Origin: Owenia fusiformis
Taxonomy: Eukaryota > Annelida > Polychaeta > Sabellida > Oweniidae
Length of the DNA stretch: 64,000 nt
Assembly: GCA_903813345.2 (NCBI GenBank)
Contig: CAIIXF020000005.1
Span: forward strand, 36,645,375 to 36,709,374
Reading direction: 5' to 3'
Under the pieces are notes generated by a model. The model saw only the letters and a list, made by a program, of their open reading frames with translations. It was not told the DNA's origin and searched no databases. A program made the translations under genes and the position numbers. Below are positions 31,501 to 39,498 of the stretch, piece by piece. Within the stretch, counting starts at the first letter, position 1. Each line of letters begins with the position of its first letter.

Positions 31501-34187
31501 GCATATGGAGTCAGAAATTAATGTTTCTACTGTAAACCTTTTCAATTTTCAAAGAATGTGCTTCACATACAGTGTTTACGTTTCAATCTGGGCCAGCTGC
31601 TTTTTCAGCATGTATGCTAGAAAAAACTTAAAAACTGGTCTGTATTTAAATATTGAAATCACACATTGTACATTGTGCAATTTTTCAATTACAATTACAA
31701 TTACCTGTTTCCCAATCCCATTAATGCACATTAATTATTTGCCACATGCTCCTTGATGAAGGCATTTAATTCACCATTAAATAACATAAATATGACATTG
31801 ATTATCACAATTAATATGCATTGTCAGGATTAAAAATATCATCGCACACAATGTTTTGTAATTTCTACTCGAAATTCCGATGCAACTAAGCCTTTTCAAA
31901 GTATTGTTGTACAATTCTGGAAATAGATAAACACATTATTACGCGTAAACATTCTACTGAAAGCAATAGGAATGAATTGCAAACTGTATAAATAACAAGG
32001 AATTTATTCCCATGAATAAAATGACATGCTTTAAATCATAAAACTGTGGAAAAAATGTTGTTTGTAATATAAAAAGGAACAGTCATGAGGATAATGAGAT
32101 AATATGTTATGCACTATTTATAGATTGTCACATTTTCTCTAGTAGACAGAGAGGAAGTATGTAGAAAATGCGTGACCAAAATGTGCCATTGTGTTTACAT
32201 TTTGCTGAGTTAATAATATTTGCTTACTGGTTGGTGGTGATGTTTGCTTTTGATGTCTCTTCTATTTATTTACTGTATTTGTTGTTTTTATGTTAGAGTT
32301 ATTTATTTTTATGAAACAGGTGTTTTAGATGTACAGTAATTACTTTTGTTGAGTATCACCAACTCTAATCCAATTGTAATATCCCTTTGAATTGTAATGC
32401 TTTATTTAGCTCCATCTTGGCTTAACTTTCTATTCATCCTTCAATTTGTAATCTCTCTTGAATACCAACTGAAGAAACATGTCGTCGTTAACACGTCATA
32501 GTTAATCTGCACTTTTATATTTCAGGGAAGCAAAGGCGTGGGTGTAAACAAACAATACCCAAGCTTAGGGATAAATCCACAAATTCGGGAAACCTATCGC
32601 CAGGTTATCAAATCAAGCATATCAAACTTGACGACAAAATCACCACCCAAGGCCAAGGATGGTACATCTGTTAAAGACGCTCCTGAAGTAAAGGACAAAA
32701 AGGGTGCTGAACAAACAACTGGTACTCCTGAAATAATTGACTTGACTTATGATTCATCAACCCCATCACCAAAAGCTGGTATTAGCAAGAAGATACCTAC
32801 CCCCTCGAGATTAATGCAGCTTAAAAAGACATCCCAAATGCATGGAACATTATCGTGGAAACAAGCGATGAAATATCGCGCCTCCTCACATAATAAGATC
32901 CAAGGGCCTTCAGTGTTGAAGAATACAACAAGCGCAGGACACAAGTATAAAATAATCAGGGGTTTGAAATCAGTTCACCCGCAGAAAGCTCAATCTGTAA
33001 ATCCTGGTGTCAGCACTAGCTCAGTTACTGGTAAAACTAAACCAGCATATAATGCTGGTCCTTCAGTGGATGTAAAACAACTATTTGGATCACCAAAAGT
33101 TGATCTAGGTGCTCCGATTCCATCTGGAGCAAAATCAGTGAAACTTGACAAGTTTTTTGTTAAAGATGGCACAACAATGTCTCAAAGGTCACTAGATATA
33201 ATCCCATTTAAGAAAATTGCCAAATCTGCCGAAAGCGCTGTCAAATCCCCTACCTTCTCTAGCCAAACTAATCGACCCCAAATAAAGCCTACAACTGTAA
33301 CCTCATCTCACAAATCGAACATCAAATCCCCGACCTTCCCTGGTGTGAAACCTCATATAAAATCAGGGCAAGTTTCCAAACCGCCACAAGGTAATGTAAA
33401 ATCACCAATCTTCCAAAGTCAGTATGTCAGACCAAATTCTGCAACAACTGTAAAATCTCCAATATTTCCTGGTCAACCTAAGCCTCAAATGAAGCCAAAA
33501 TCAACAGATGGTTCGATCGTTGGAAGGTCATCAACCATTGGTACTCATAAACCTAATGTCTCACCCCAGAGTGGAACTATGAAACCTCAAAGTGGCACCA
33601 TGAGACCTCAAGGTGGTACTGTGAAACCCCAATGTGGCACTATGAAACCCCAAAGTGGCACCATGAAACCCCAAAGTGGGAATATAAAATCCCAGGGTGG
33701 CACTGTGAGACCACAAAGTGGCACCATGAAACCCCAAAGTGGTACCATGAAATCCCATAGTGGTACTTTGAAACCCCAAGGTGGCTCCAGTAACCCTATT
33801 ACTTCACCACAGCCACTTTACATTGGACCTGTACCATCCAAAAGTAGTGCACCAATCACAAAAGATCTTCCTGAGTTTGCAAGAAATCTCCCGGCTTTCA
33901 AACCAAAGATTCACCAAGAGAAACCCAATCTGCCAAGCCCAAATGCTCCTCACAAGAATAGCCACCAAAGTGTCACTCAGACATCAAAACTACAGAAAGC
34001 TACAACTACAAAAACTTCTGGCCAATCAGCTACAACTACAAAAATTTCTGGCCAATCAGCTACAACTACAAAAACCTCTGGCCAATCAGCTACAACTACA
34101 AAAACCTCTGGCCAATCTAAACCTGAAGGGTTTTCAATTTTAGTACAGGCAAAATCTCCAGACATCATCCTCTTGGATTCTGATTAA
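17409..34187 (+). CDS. CABIN1: CABIN1 homologue, C-terminal 792 residues in seven exons (5' part not seen)
   Basis: Joined exons 17409-17522, 18159-18322, 18667-18800, 24013-24122, 24698-24772, 25256-25375 and 32526-34187 total 2379 nt, in frame to a TAA. The peptide contains GIWRIPIEEVDRPGSF, KYLRDADR, EAYKVWQ and EEQPSILEQATRYC. These match, in order, vertebrate CABIN1 GIWRIPVDEIDRPGSF, KYLRDADR, DAYRVWQQ and DEEAALEQAVKFC (recalled, not searched). CABIN1 is a nuclear TPR scaffold that restrains calcineurin and MEF2 and, with HIRA, UBN1 and ASF1a, deposits histone H3.3. The TPR half must lie upstream. If the gene is intact, the ankyrin gene, the LINE and GPCR A could lie in one of its introns, or the 5' end has been lost. 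Confidence 0.8.
17879..18060. mobile_element. Short palindromic MITE, 182 bp
   Basis: Ends TGCCACCTTTTGG and CCAAAAGGTGGCA. The inner arms also pair (ATTGGCTAGAT...GATGTCATTG against CAATGACATCACCAATCTAGCCAAT). It lies in a CABIN1 intron. Confidence 0.6.
18159..18322 (+). CDS. CABIN1: CABIN1-like exon 2 of 7
   Basis: 164 nt, acceptor TTTTAG, donor GTGAGC, ends in phase 2. Encodes GIWRIPIEEVDRPGSF, HLNRCIVLLLDVLRDI and LNRVPDSQ. This is the best-conserved stretch and the main basis of the CABIN1 call. Confidence 0.85.
18667..18800 (+). CDS. CABIN1: CABIN1-like exon 3 of 7
   Basis: 134 nt, acceptor TTTTGTAG, donor GTGAGT. Enters in phase 2 and leaves one base (G). Encodes RKYLRDADRLHLAKMAF and ERIQKFIL. 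The G completes a Glu codon with the AG that starts exon 4. Confidence 0.8.
18801..22197. other. CABIN1 intron, mostly featureless
   Basis: AT-rich. A short repeated phrase, GTGACATCTTTTAATTGGAAG with the string AAGGCAACCAG, appears around 18975-19030, 20280-20330 and 20350-20380. A 59-nt candidate exon at 20733-20791 was rejected on phase. Nothing else is recognisable. Confidence 0.4.
22200..22778. mobile_element. MITE with ~28-bp terminal inverted repeats and TA target duplication
   Basis: Ends CAGGGTGTCCCTAAAGTACA and, inverted, CAGGGTGTCCCAAAAGTATG, flanked by TA on both sides (22198-22199, 22779-22780). This is the Tc1/mariner-type pattern. No transposase is encoded. Confidence 0.75.
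22838..24062 (+). repeat. Twelve-copy, 100-bp tandem array of a CABIN1 acceptor plus exon start
   Basis: Units repeat at exactly 100 bp (motif at 23001, 23101 ... 24001); the first unit carries about 9 extra bases. Each contains CCATTGCAG then AGGCCTATAAGGT.TGGCAA, which is the acceptor and first codons (AYKVWQ) of exon 4. In copies 1-11 the frame ends at ATATGA, or at TAG where GGTCTAGC occurs. Only copy 12 runs into the full exon. Confidence 0.9.
24013..24122 (+). CDS. CABIN1: CABIN1-like exon 4 of 7
   Basis: 110 nt, acceptor CCATTGCAG, donor GTATTT after AAACAG. With the preceding G it encodes EAYKVWQHSSKQSIVR through YSACRSKQ, in line with CABIN1 DAYRVWQQ...KQ. An earlier donor (ATA then GTGAGA at 24052) is possible and would also stay in frame, shortening the exon to 41 nt. 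Confidence 0.65.
24158..24245 (+). repeat. TA-flanked repeat end (CAGTAAAACC type), left piece
   Basis: TACAGTAAAACCTGTATATC then tandem GAACACCT/GAACACTTC phrases. The inverse end, GATTTTACTGTA, is at 25194-25205 after the same GAACACTTC phrases. CAGTAAAACC ends are typical of pogo/Tigger-like elements. A similar end opens the element at 27569. Confidence 0.4.
24698..24772 (+). CDS. CABIN1: CABIN1-like exon 5 of 7
   Basis: 75 nt, phase 0 to 0, acceptor TTTATTTCAG, donor GTATGT. Encodes LEEQPSILEQATRYCIQHSH, matching CABIN1 DEEAALEQAVKFCQVH. Confidence 0.75.
24777..25090 (+). repeat. Imperfect minisatellite (GATTATGGTCATACACT type)
   Basis: A roughly 110-bp unit of GATTATGGTC/GTTATGGTCC/CATGATCC phrases, repeated with decay, begins almost at the exon 5 donor. 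Confidence 0.6.
25100..25205 (-). repeat. TA-flanked repeat end (CAGTAAAA type), right piece
   Basis: Contains GAACACCTTTTAATGTGAACACTTC and ends GATTTTACTGTA. It is the inverse partner of 24158-24245. The two pieces may bound one element that encloses CABIN1 exon 5, or be two separate insertions. Confidence 0.35.
25256..25375 (+). CDS. CABIN1: CABIN1-like exon 6 of 7
   Basis: 120 nt, phase 0 to 0, acceptor TTTTTCAG, donor GTAGGA. Encodes a Ser/Thr/Pro-rich linker (THSSGPNSTPSTPGSVTSP, then QKLVASPKAG), presumably disordered and with several Ser-Pro sites. Identification rests on frame and position only. Confidence 0.6.
25548..25695. repeat. Three ~57-bp tandem units
   Basis: TTTCATATTATTTTACATAA and TGTTAAATACTG are repeated three times with small changes, in a CABIN1 intron. 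An (AAAC)n tract follows at about 25872-25897. Confidence 0.6.
26039..26448 (+). mobile_element. Short Helitron, copy D
   Basis: Starts TCCCATCGAACGAA after A and ends CTGG before T, an allowed CTRR variant. The hairpin ACGC-TTTG-GCGT lies just before the end. 410 bp, with a (GTCC)n head and the GATGGGATTCGCTACGC phrase. Confidence 0.65.
26619..27032 (+). mobile_element. Terminal-hairpin element G, copy 1
   Basis: Begins AGCTCACATGGTTAGCTTTT (near-palindrome) followed by GCAATCACTCACTTG and (GTCC)n. Ends GTGAGCCCA then GTACC-CAT-GGTAC. No coding frame. Same family as 28491-29442. Confidence 0.55.
27569..28338. mobile_element. TA-flanked element inserted in Helitron C
   Basis: Helitron sequence ATATTGTATCTTTTT is split into ATATTGTA and TATCTTTTT around the insertion, duplicating TA. 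The left end CAGTAAAACC with GAACAGGGAATGCT has an inverted, slightly internal partner (AAAACCTATGAACAAGGAAT read inverted). The phrase GGTTTTCCCTACAGAGAGG occurs twice near the right end. Confidence 0.6.
28491..29442 (+). mobile_element. Terminal-hairpin element G, copy 2, inserted in Helitron C
   Basis: Starts with the perfect inverted repeat AGCTCAC-ATG-GTGAGCT and ends GTACC-CAC-GGTAC. Compared with copy 1 only the loop bases differ at the right end. Itself interrupted by 28630-29043. Confidence 0.55.
28630..29043. mobile_element. TTAA-flanked palindromic MITE (piggyBac type)
   Basis: Ends GGTCAGGGTG and CACCCTGGCC with arms complementary over about 190 bases. Flanked by TTAA on both sides (28626-28629, 29044-29047). 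An uninterrupted relative of the site (ATTTTACTTAACATCGATTT at about 29297) shows a single TTAA, as expected for a true insertion. Confidence 0.8.
29606..32525. other. CABIN1 intron (last part), mostly featureless
   Basis: Apart from Helitron relic F, AT-rich and without a coding frame of quality or clear repeat. Confidence 0.4.
30290..30749 (+). mobile_element. Decayed Helitron, copy F
   Basis: Ends GCTACTCCGTGAAGTTGCC, GATTTCTAG, then T. It keeps the family's AAGATGGCCACC and AAAATTCAAAATGGCTGCC phrases. The 5' end is not clear. Confidence 0.5.
32526..34187 (+). CDS. CABIN1: CABIN1-like terminal exon (exon 7)
   Basis: 1662 nt, acceptor ATTTCAG, phase 0, 553 residues then TAA. Low-complexity and basic. 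It has EIIDLTYD (about residue 67) and IILLDSD at the very C-terminus, both shaped like SUMO-interacting motifs with acidic tails. Five (V/I)KSP(T/I)F boxes, possible proline-directed phosphosites, lie between about residues 240 and 315. About 11-12 tandem 7-residue units (PQSGTMK type) and four 10-residue units (ATTTKTSGQS) follow. The vertebrate MEF2-binding C-terminus is not recognisable. The exon probably encodes a disordered tethering tail. Confidence 0.75.
   Translation, partial: GSKGVGVNKQYPSLGINPQIRETYRQVIKSSISNLTTKSPPKAKDGTSVKDAPEVKDKKGAEQTTGTPEIIDLTYDSSTPSPKAGISKKIPTPSRLMQLKKTSQMHGTLSWKQAMKYRASSHNKIQGPSVLKNTTSAGHKYKIIRGLKSVHPQKAQSVNPGVSTSSVTGKTKPAYNAGPSVDVKQLFGSPKVDLGAPIPSGAKSVKLDKFFVKDGTTMSQRSLDIIPFKKIAKSAESAVKSPTFSSQTNRPQIKPTTVTSSHKSNIKSPTFPGVKPHIKSGQVSKPPQGNVKSPIFQSQYVRPNSATTVKSPIFPGQPKPQMKPKSTDGSIVGRSSTIGTHKPNVSPQSGTMKPQSGTMRPQGGTVKPQCGTMKPQSGTMKPQSGNIKSQGGTVRPQSGTMKPQSGTMKSHSGTLKPQGGSSNPITSPQPLYIGPVPSKSSAPITKDLPEFARNLPAFKPKIHQEKPNLPSPNAPHKNSHQSVTQTSKLQKATTTKTSGQSATTTKISGQSATTTKTSGQSATTTKTSGQSKPEGFSILVQAKSPDIILLDSD
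33565..33785 (+). repeat. 21-bp coding tandem repeat in the CABIN1-like tail
   Basis: About eleven units of CCTCAAAGTGGCACCATGAAA type, encoding PQSGTMK with variants (PQGGTVR, SQGGTVR, SHSGTLK). Units are in frame. Confidence 0.85.
33997..34117 (+). repeat. 30-bp coding tandem repeat in the CABIN1-like tail
   Basis: Four in-frame copies of GCTACAACTACAAAAACTTC plus TGGCCAATCA, encoding ATTTKTSGQS (one copy with Ile). Confidence 0.85.
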
Positions 34188-34602
34188 AGTTTTATAATAT
34201 TATTATAATTATACAACAGTACAAGTGACCAAAAACACTCCATCTACAGCAAAAACTAGTTATATACATGTAATGTATATAAATTAGAATTCTAGAGATT
34301 TTGATATTCATGAAGTGATCATAACAGCCAGGTAGTAAGTTCAACAAGAAGCACTTTCAAGAACATGTCTGATCTACTGAAGTTTGTATAGTACATCTCG
34401 ACTTATTTATATTCCTCTTCTCCAAAAGAGAACCAATAAGAATTGAATGGGAACTAAAGGGTTTTAATGGTGTATTTGTCCACCCTGTACCAGTACATGT
34501 GTATGGTTTATTTGCCACACTTTGTAGCAGTATATGTGTATGGTTTGTGTCACATCCTGGCGTTTGTATAGTGAAAATACTGTATGTAAAAGTGCAAATT
34601 GC

Positions 34603-34608
34603 AATAAA
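34603..34608 (+). terminator. Probable polyadenylation signal AATAAA of the CABIN1-like gene
   Basis: First AATAAA, 416 bp after the stop codon; a second lies at 34754-34759, just before an (AT)n tract at about 34763-34780. Which is used cannot be told. Confidence 0.45.
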
Positions 34609-34789
34609 TATATTTCACTGATGCAAAATAACAATACTTTTGTAACTGTCTTTCTGAGAACTGCATTTGTTTTCCATAACCAGTCAATGATGTGGTACCC
34701 TTTGACAGGGCTCAGCATCTAGGCTCTGCATTATAGGTAATTATGTATATTCAATAAACCCCATATATATATATATATATCATATTAGA

Positions 34790-37555
34790 ATTTGTAGAAA
34801 AAATTTAATTTTTTTTACCTATAGCTAGGATTGATAACCATTTCAAATTTCCTTAAAAGTCCATGGAAACTCCATTAGAAATTTGAACAACAGCAGAACT
34901 GCAAAATTATGGGTATTAGTTAGAGGGTAATTTGACTTCCTGATTGGTACACAGGGTAATGATTTGATGTCATTGTCTCGCTCTTGAACTCTTGAATTTC
35001 CTGTTTACACCATTCTGATGTTCATAAAATTATGCATCGCAGATCAGCAGAACAGGGAAGGAGGTGCAGTTCACCATGAGGTGTTTACATTGCAAAAGCA
35101 TAATACCTGGACTGTTTGAAAGAGTTAATAGACCTGAAGATCGTTTTAGATAAATCAACATTAATACAGCTGTATAGACATGATAAAAAATTACCACATT
35201 AATTTACTAAATTGGAAATAAACTAAACTGGCATGCAAGTATAAAGCAGCCATTTACCATAAATGAGACTGCATTTCAGAAAGTAAAAGTTTTCTTAATG
35301 TTTTGTAAGTTGGTACCATTGTCTGTGAGAGCAAATCTAATGGGCATTTCTAATACCCTTTGCTTGCTTTTTTTCTTTATGTATTTCTACATGTTATTCT
35401 TAGATCCTAATTAAACTGGGAGTATTCAAATGAGAATAGACCATGGCATAAGATGAGAAAATATGATTAGGTTTTGCCTCATTCCCTTTCAATTTAAAGG
35501 TATTAGTATTGACACTGCTAATCACAGCTTAGCATAGTCACAACATGGATGTTCTAATAAAATAGAAAACAAGTTTTATATTAAACTAAATACACTTCTC
35601 TTAAGTGTTGCCTGAGAAAATACAATAAATCTACTTGTCATTATGCGGTATATTATTATTATGATCTTCCCGATGCATTAATGTTTATTACCCTTTTAAA
35701 ACCATCTTGTTTTCTACTTTATTTATATAACCCTTGGCAGTATAAGTGTAAATGACATTGTAAATACTGCGAAAATGCATAAATAGAGGCATGAAATAGA
35801 AGCATATGATCATAAATTGGCTTTAAATAATTTTATATCACATAAATTCTGTGGATCCTGTTAAGATGTGTATAGGGTAATCAATAAGTATTGAGTTCTG
35901 GGGTATTTCTCATCATGATAAACCATGACATCTCAAATCAATTTGCTTTGTCTCATATTTAAACGTTCATTTGAAAGTCATTCCTAACCTTACTGACTTG
36001 GTCCGAGGAATATTTCATCATTTGAAGTTTTAAAAAGGTTAAAGATTTCGGGAAATACATTGGGAACGAATGTTCCTGTTAATTCATCAAAAGCTTCTGT
36101 GTTACTCCCTAGATCTACTTGTTGTGAAGTAAACATACAATTCGTGTTGCGTGTAAGTGGCCACGTAGAGATGTATTTTCTTGCGCATTCTGATACCCAT
36201 CTCATCTTTCTGTTTTTCTACAAAAAGTATTCCAGAAAGGAACCAATCGAATGCCATAATGTCTCATGATGGTTCTGCCGTAGCCCCTGGGAATGCTGGG
36301 AAAAATTAATACGCTCCATTCATCAAAACTTCAGGGTACTTTGAAATCTGTTTTATCAATGACAAATATTCCATGAGCAGCGGTGTAGGGAATATGCCAA
36401 AGCTCTCATAGTGGAAGAAAACAATTGTGTTGTTGTATTATATGTGAAAACTAATGAAATGTGCCATTCAAATAATAATCATGGCCAAGTTCATCACAAA
36501 CAACGCTAATGTCCATATAGATAATTCCAAGACAAATAAATGCCTAGGGGACACGCATATTTACAAAAATGTACACATTTCATATTTATTCTGGATTTTC
36601 TCAAAAAACAATATAATGAACATGAAAATGCTCATTTATTTGTCAATGTATTTACTAGCCTGGCCCCATGACTAACATAGACCACCACGTGGCCTTTAAT
36701 CAAACAATAGCAATTAACAATTTAAATGACAACGTATTTTAGCGATTTATGGTACACCGCAATTGTTATTTCTAATAGACGTAAATATGATAAACGATGC
36801 TCAGGTGGATCTAGGGTCGTCATTATGAAAAAGCAGAATCATGTAATTTAAGTACCGTAATCCCAAAACTGTCAAAAAGTACTTAACTAATAGCGCATTA
36901 TATCATCATAGAGTAACGTTCATTAATTACTATACTGTATGTCTTTTATGTACCTGCAACGATTTGTCTCCTGATTTTCGATTTGGACCAATTTTCAACT
37001 CATCATCAACTTGCATTTCACTTTATCTTTCATTTATTTATTTATCTTTATCTATTTATCATATATACATATTATCTTTATCTATTATTTATATGATATA
37101 TTTTAAGTGTAATTCTTTAGATACGATTGATTGCATTTATTGGTGTAGAATGGAGATATAACCTTTTATCTATTACTCATCAAATGTTAAATTACATACT
37201 GATGTTTGTGGTTTAGATTGAACTCATTAGCCTAAAACCTCATGGTTTTCAAAGCTTAGCGAAATATCAGCAATTATATTGCTGAACAATTACAAATAAG
37301 ACAGTTACGTGCAAGTCTCTTAATTCTGATCAGTAATGCAATCTATGTATCAATTGTATTTTTAATATTTGACGATGGACATTTAAAATCATTGGAAGCA
37401 TCCTATCGCCATAGACAGCATATGTATAATAACAACAACGTAAGTTTTAATTGTAATTTATTCAATTTATCAAGGCATAAATCTACTACAGTATTTTTCA
37501 TTGGACCTATGGCATATTTTTTATAACAAATTTAGAGTACACATTACATATATAA
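34790..37555. other. Intergenic DNA, no gene seen
   Basis: AT-rich with a TTTATCTTTATC simple stretch around 37020-37090. The open frames in it are short and unlike any family I know. Confidence 0.4.
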
Positions 37556-38605
37556 TTTATGCGCATACTAGATGTACAGTAGCCTCGATGAAAATAGATA
37601 TATTAGAAAACGTTTTTTATTCGCAAAATTCATCAATATGTATGATATGATTCTGACATATTTTTTCAAAAAAATTAGAGTACACGTTGCATCTATACTA
37701 CAGGGTGACCCCAAAAAACAGAACCTTCTAAAAGTAAACTAATTTCTTAAATACCTATCAACCCAATTTTTATGTGCATAAACTAGAATCTATGGATGAT
37801 AATTTGATATCAAGTCTGTTACACATAATTGATTGTTTTTTGATATCATGGATGATCTTAAAATGTGTCCAATTATTTTCGGAAATTAACAATGAGACAA
37901 AATTATGTCTTGAGATTCTATGCGAAATTCAGAAAGAATTCCAAAGAAGACATGAAATGAAAGTCTCATTTAATATTTTAATTGAAAAATGAAGAATGTG
38001 CAATGGTAAAACAACTAGTAAAAGATAAAATGACTGAAATTCCTGGCATCTGAGTAAAAATACCATAGTCAAATGTTAAATAATGAGTTGGAAGAGGTAG
38101 AAAAGGAAACTGTTCAACACCTGAATGGAAAAAATGACCAGCTTACACCTAAAAGGACTGTGTGTGATTGCATTGAGCGCAGTTCGAAAATATCGCTCAG
38201 AAGGTGCAACCACACCTAAAGATGACTTAAAGGTTGCTGGAAGACTTCCTCATTAATGATCTTTCCCTCTATACTCACAAAATGCAGAAGATTAAATAAT
38301 GTGATGGGTTTAAACAAACGATGTGTAACCTTTTGGTTGACATGAAAATCATTTATTTTATTTTATTTCAAAATTGGGCACATTTTTTAAATGGCCATAA
38401 CAAGAAGAATATTGAATGTTATATAACACATTTGGCCTCACATTGTCATGAAGCTGATTATAGCTGTATTAAATAAATTCTTTCATTTTGGAGGGTTGTG
38501 TTATCTGGATCATCCTGTATTTATGCGCTTTCTAGATGTACAGAAACCTCGATGAAAATAAACATAAATGCGCAAAATTCATCAATATGTATGATATGAT
38601 TCTGA
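37556..38605. repeat. Direct repeat pair flanking a mariner-type relic
   Basis: 37556-37655 and 38520-38605 share CTAGATGTACAG, CCTCGATGAAAATA and ATTCATCAATATGTATGATA in the same orientation, with the element at 37701-38517 between them. Confidence 0.6.
37701..38517. mobile_element. Mariner/Tc1-like relic, TA-flanked
   Basis: Left end CAGGGTGACCCCAAAAAACA and right end, inverted, CAGGATGATCCAGATAACAC; TA on both sides. 817 bp with only broken short frames, so a decayed or internally unrelated copy. Confidence 0.5.
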
Positions 38606-38798
38606 AAAAGTTTCGACCCAACGTTCCCATCTTAATTCCATTAAAAACTTTATTGTTTTTAAGACTTCATTTTCACAATTTCGGTTGAAAAAATTAATAT
38701 TTTCTATTACATTTTGACTGCCTGACTACGCCTCTGTTCTGTCGAAATACTAAATAAATCTTATATTAACTTGCTTTTCTATATTTCTATATTAACTT

Positions 38799-39130
38799 CA
38801 CCCGTATAGCTCAGCGGTAGCGGTAGAGCGTGTACCTCCTACGCAATAGGTCCCGGATTCGAACCCCGGTTCAGGCAAGACTTAATTTGCTTGTTTGCGT
38901 AAAGTACTTCAGGGTGTTTGACTGAGTGGTCCACAACTCGTACAAAAGGCTGTGGTGTGTACTTGTATGTCTATGTATAAGTGCACATAAAAGAACACAG
39001 AGTTCCTTCAAGGAGGGACTTCTGGGTCTATCTTCCAGGATAATTACGTAAATTACGACCGTATATATACGGGATATACCCAAGAGGTATTGCTCACCTT
39101 CATTTGTGGTAAACAAAATACAATACAAAC
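38799..39130 (+). mobile_element. tRNA-derived SINE
   Basis: The head reads CACCCGTATAGCTCAGCGG (A box TAGCTCAGCGG) and CCCGGATTCGAACCCCGG (B box and T-arm). The two acceptor-stem halves do not pair and a GTAGCGGTAG slip is present, so it is not a working tRNA. A roughly 230-bp unrelated body follows, ending in an ACAAAATACAATACAAAC tail. Confidence 0.6.
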
Positions 39131-39177
39131 TTGATTTCTGTATAGTTTAGTTTGATTGGAGATCATCATTACATATA

Positions 39178-39299
39178 CGAGGGTTGATCCAAAAGTTTTA
39201 GTTTTAGGTAATGGCGTGGTTGTGGCCAAATATAAACAATATTCATAAAATATTAAGATTATTAGAGCAAACGGTTCGGAACTTTTGGATCAACCCTCG
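39178..39299. mobile_element. 122-bp mariner-type MITE
   Basis: CGAGGGTTGATCCAAAAGTT at the left and its exact inverse AACTTTTGGATCAACCCTCG at the right; TA on both sides (39176-39177, 39300-39301). It lies about 185 bp upstream of the GPCR B splice acceptor. Confidence 0.9.
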
Positions 39300-39498
39300 T
39301 AGGGATTACTTTCGAAACATATCGATTATCAATCTATCGGACATTAGGTTCCAAAATTGGAAATGAAATTTTGTGAATCAAGATATCGGATCTCTTTCTA
39401 AAGTGCATTATGTGTTAAATCATTCACCATCCCATATTTTAAATGAGAAAACAAAACCTAAAATATATAGAATTTCATTTTCAGTGGCAGAAACAACC

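Noticed and set aside
33561-34168. Minus-strand and second-frame repetitive open frames in the CABIN1 tail.
   Set aside because: Shadows of the in-frame 21-bp and 30-bp coding repeats of the terminal exon.
38799-38875. Functional tRNA gene.
   Set aside because: A and B boxes are present, but the acceptor halves do not pair, the anticodon arm is irregular and a SINE body follows.
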